From positions 1 through 6,573 of the forward strand of contig DAOVVI010000089.1 in NCBI GenBank assembly GCA_030637245.1: a stretch of 6,573 nucleotides of DNA. The letters are read 5' to 3'. The translations under genes were made by a program, and so were the position numbers. Each line of letters begins with the position of its first letter. Positions within the stretch are counted from its first letter, which is position 1. This DNA is from Cyclobacteriaceae bacterium (GTDB lineage: Bacteria > Bacteroidota > Bacteroidia > Cytophagales > Cyclobacteriaceae). The notes under the pieces are model-generated. The model was not told the origin of the DNA. It did no database searches and saw only the letters and a program-made list of their open reading frames with translations. Of this stretch, positions 5,139 through 6,573 are shown in pieces.

Positions 5139-6573
5139 TTACTCTTCGTTTTGTTCTGTTTGTTCGTCTTTTTCACCGGTATTTTCACTTTCTGATTCAA
5201 CTCCATTTTCAGCTTCTTCCAATTTATGAATGGCTTCTACTGAAGAAATCTCATCATTTTCATTTAGCCGGATAAGTTTAACCCCTTGGGTGGCTCTTCC
5301 CATCACCCTTAGATTTTGTACTTCCATTCTAATCGTGATACCGGATTTATTAATAATCATTAAATCGTCTGAATCCAAAACCTCTTTAATGGATACCAAA
5401 TGACCTGTTTTTTCGGTGATATTTAAGGTTTTAACTCCCTTTCCACCTCGTTTAGTAATTCTATATTCAGAAACCTTGGATCGTTTACCATAACCCTTTT
5501 GGGAAACAACAAGCAGGTCAGCATCTTCTCTTTCAATACAAACCATGCCAATTACTTTGTCATCAGTTTTTTTATCAAGATAAATACCTCGAACACCTGC
5601 GGCGGTCCTTCCCATAGCTCTTACCTGAGACTCGTGGAAATGTATGGCTCTTCCTGATTCAACAGCTATTACGATATGGTTATTGCCATTGGTTAATTTA
5701 ACTTCTAGTAGCTTATCGCCTTCATTAATGGTAATGGCATTGATGCCATTTTGTCTCGGTCTTGAGTAAGCCTCCAGGGAAGTTTTCTTAATCGTACCTC
5801 TCCTGGTACACATCACAATAAAATTATTATTGATGTAATCCTCATCCTTGAGACTCTTTACATTTATTACCGCTCTTACGGAGTCACCTGGTTCAATATT
5901 GATTAAATTTTGTAACGCTCGTCCTTTTGCTGTTTTACTTCCTTCCGGAACCTCATACACCTTTTTCCAATATACTTTCCCTGAATTTGTAAATATCAAC
6001 AAAGGATTATGAGCTGTGGCTACAAATAAATGATCTGTGAAGTCATCGTCCTTTGATCCGGCACCTCTACTGCCAACTCCACCTCTTCCCTGAGTCCTGT
6101 ATTCTATTAAAGGGGTTCTTTTTATGTACCCTTGATGAGAAACAGTTATTACCATTTCTTCATCCGGAATAATATCTTCTATATTAATATCATCGGCGCT
6201 ATGAACTATTTCTGTTCTTCGTTCATCACCATATCTCTCCTTTATAGCGCTTAATTCATCCTTGATAATATTCATCCTTAGCTCTTCACTATCAAGGATT
6301 TCCTTAAGACCTTTTATTAATTCAATAATTTCTTCATATTCCTTTTCTATTTTTTCTCTCTCTAAACCGGTCAGTCTCTGGAGTCTCATTTCCAAAATCG
6401 CCTTTGCCTGAATTTCACTGAGGTCAAATTTACTCACCAATCCATCTCTGGCAGAATCCGGATCTTTTGAACCCCTAATTAGAGAGATAACTTCATCAAG
6501 ATTATCGAGGGCTATCAAATAACCCTGCAAAATATGAGCTCTTTTTTCTGCTTCCTGCAGTTCGTATTCAGTA
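5139..6573 (-). CDS. gyrA: DNA gyrase subunit A, C-terminal 477 residues (5' end outside window)
   Basis: The frame is open to the right edge; the first complete codon is Thr at 6572-6570, numbered residue 1 here. The product is the A subunit of the A2B2 gyrase, which cuts, passes and reseals DNA to introduce negative supercoils. Residues 1-120 are the end of the breakage-reunion domain, with AHILQGYLIALDNLDEVI (12-29) and LSEIQAKAILEMRLQRLTGLE (51-71). From about 128 to 450 comes the DNA-wrapping beta-pinwheel, with six blades marked by SHQGYIK (145), TNSGKVYW (195), TRRGTIKK (256), ESGRAIHF (305), SQKGYGKR (357) and NKSGITIR (408). The usual GyrA-box position reads QGRGGVG (161-167), while TKRGGKG stands in the fifth blade (373-379). 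The last 26 residues form an acidic tail. Six blades plus these motifs favour GyrA over ParC. The active-site Tyr and the quinolone-resistance region lie outside the window. The TPR gene follows. Confidence 0.95.
   Translation of the reverse strand, partial: TEYELQEAEKRAHILQGYLIALDNLDEVISLIRGSKDPDSARDGLVSKFDLSEIQAKAILEMRLQRLTGLEREKIEKEYEEIIELIKGLKEILDSEELRMNIIKDELSAIKERYGDERRTEIVHSADDINIEDIIPDEEMVITVSHQGYIKRTPLIEYRTQGRGGVGSRGAGSKDDDFTDHLFVATAHNPLLIFTNSGKVYWKKVYEVPEGSKTAKGRALQNLINIEPGDSVRAVINVKSLKDEDYINNNFIVMCTRRGTIKKTSLEAYSRPRQNGINAITINEGDKLLEVKLTNGNNHIVIAVESGRAIHFHESQVRAMGRTAAGVRGIYLDKKTDDKVIGMVCIEREDADLLVVSQKGYGKRSKVSEYRITKRGGKGVKTLNITEKTGHLVSIKEVLDSDDLMIINKSGITIRMEVQNLRVMGRATQGVKLIRLNENDEISSVEAIHKLEEAENGVESESENTGEKDEQTEQNEE
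5142..5219 (-). other. Acidic, disordered C-terminal tail of GyrA
   Basis: The last 26 residues of GyrA contain eleven Glu and one Asp against a single Lys, with many Asn, Gln, Ser, Thr and Gly and almost no hydrophobic residues, so the segment is probably disordered. In E. coli GyrA an acidic C-terminal tail is known to modulate DNA wrapping by the pinwheel and hence supercoiling activity. The tail here is comparable in character though not in sequence; the same role is inferred. Confidence 0.7.

Overview
The window looks like an ordinary chromosomal segment of a Bacteroidota bacterium, probably of the Cytophagales / Flammeovirga-like kind. The signs are: an AT-rich genome; no Shine-Dalgarno sequences before any of the three visible starts; one good Bacteroidota-type -7 promoter box (TAnnTTTG); a GyrA C-terminus with the sequence style of that phylum (a VGS variant at the usual GyrA box and RGGKG in the fifth blade); a Bacteroidota-style alpha-2-macroglobulin lipoprotein; and short GC-rich palindromes of a kind common between genes in this group. 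The genus cannot be named from this sequence.

Layout. Positions 1-2301 (minus strand) encode the first 767 residues of a large alpha-2-macroglobulin-like lipoprotein; the rest lies beyond position 1. A 554-bp divergent intergenic region (2302-2855) follows. It has no credible gene but holds three adjacent hairpin-forming repeats at 2640-2697 and an 11-bp inverted repeat that brackets the macroglobulin start. Positions 2856-3851 (plus strand) encode a two-helix membrane protein of the DUF697 / YcjF type. It ends tail to tail against a minus-strand pair: the C-terminal 477 residues of DNA gyrase subunit A (5139-6573, continuing beyond the right edge) and, 60 bp downstream, an exported TPR protein (3909-5078). 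A strong intrinsic terminator hairpin at 3861-3886 sits between the convergent genes and is best oriented for the gyrA-TPR side.

Function. GyrA is housekeeping. The TPR protein probably acts in the periplasm as a protein-protein scaffold; it can be read from gyrA but also seems to have its own promoter. The macroglobulin lipoprotein probably belongs to envelope defence (protease trapping). The DUF697 protein is an inner-membrane protein of unknown role, separated here from the YcjX-like P-loop protein it accompanies in proteobacteria.

I found no mobile element, CRISPR array, RNA gene or defence island, and nothing that amounts to a new system. The more interesting points are the tandem hairpin block, the acidic/aromatic Cys-bracketed loop in the macroglobulin, the inverted repeat around its start codon, and the distribution of GyrA-box motifs.
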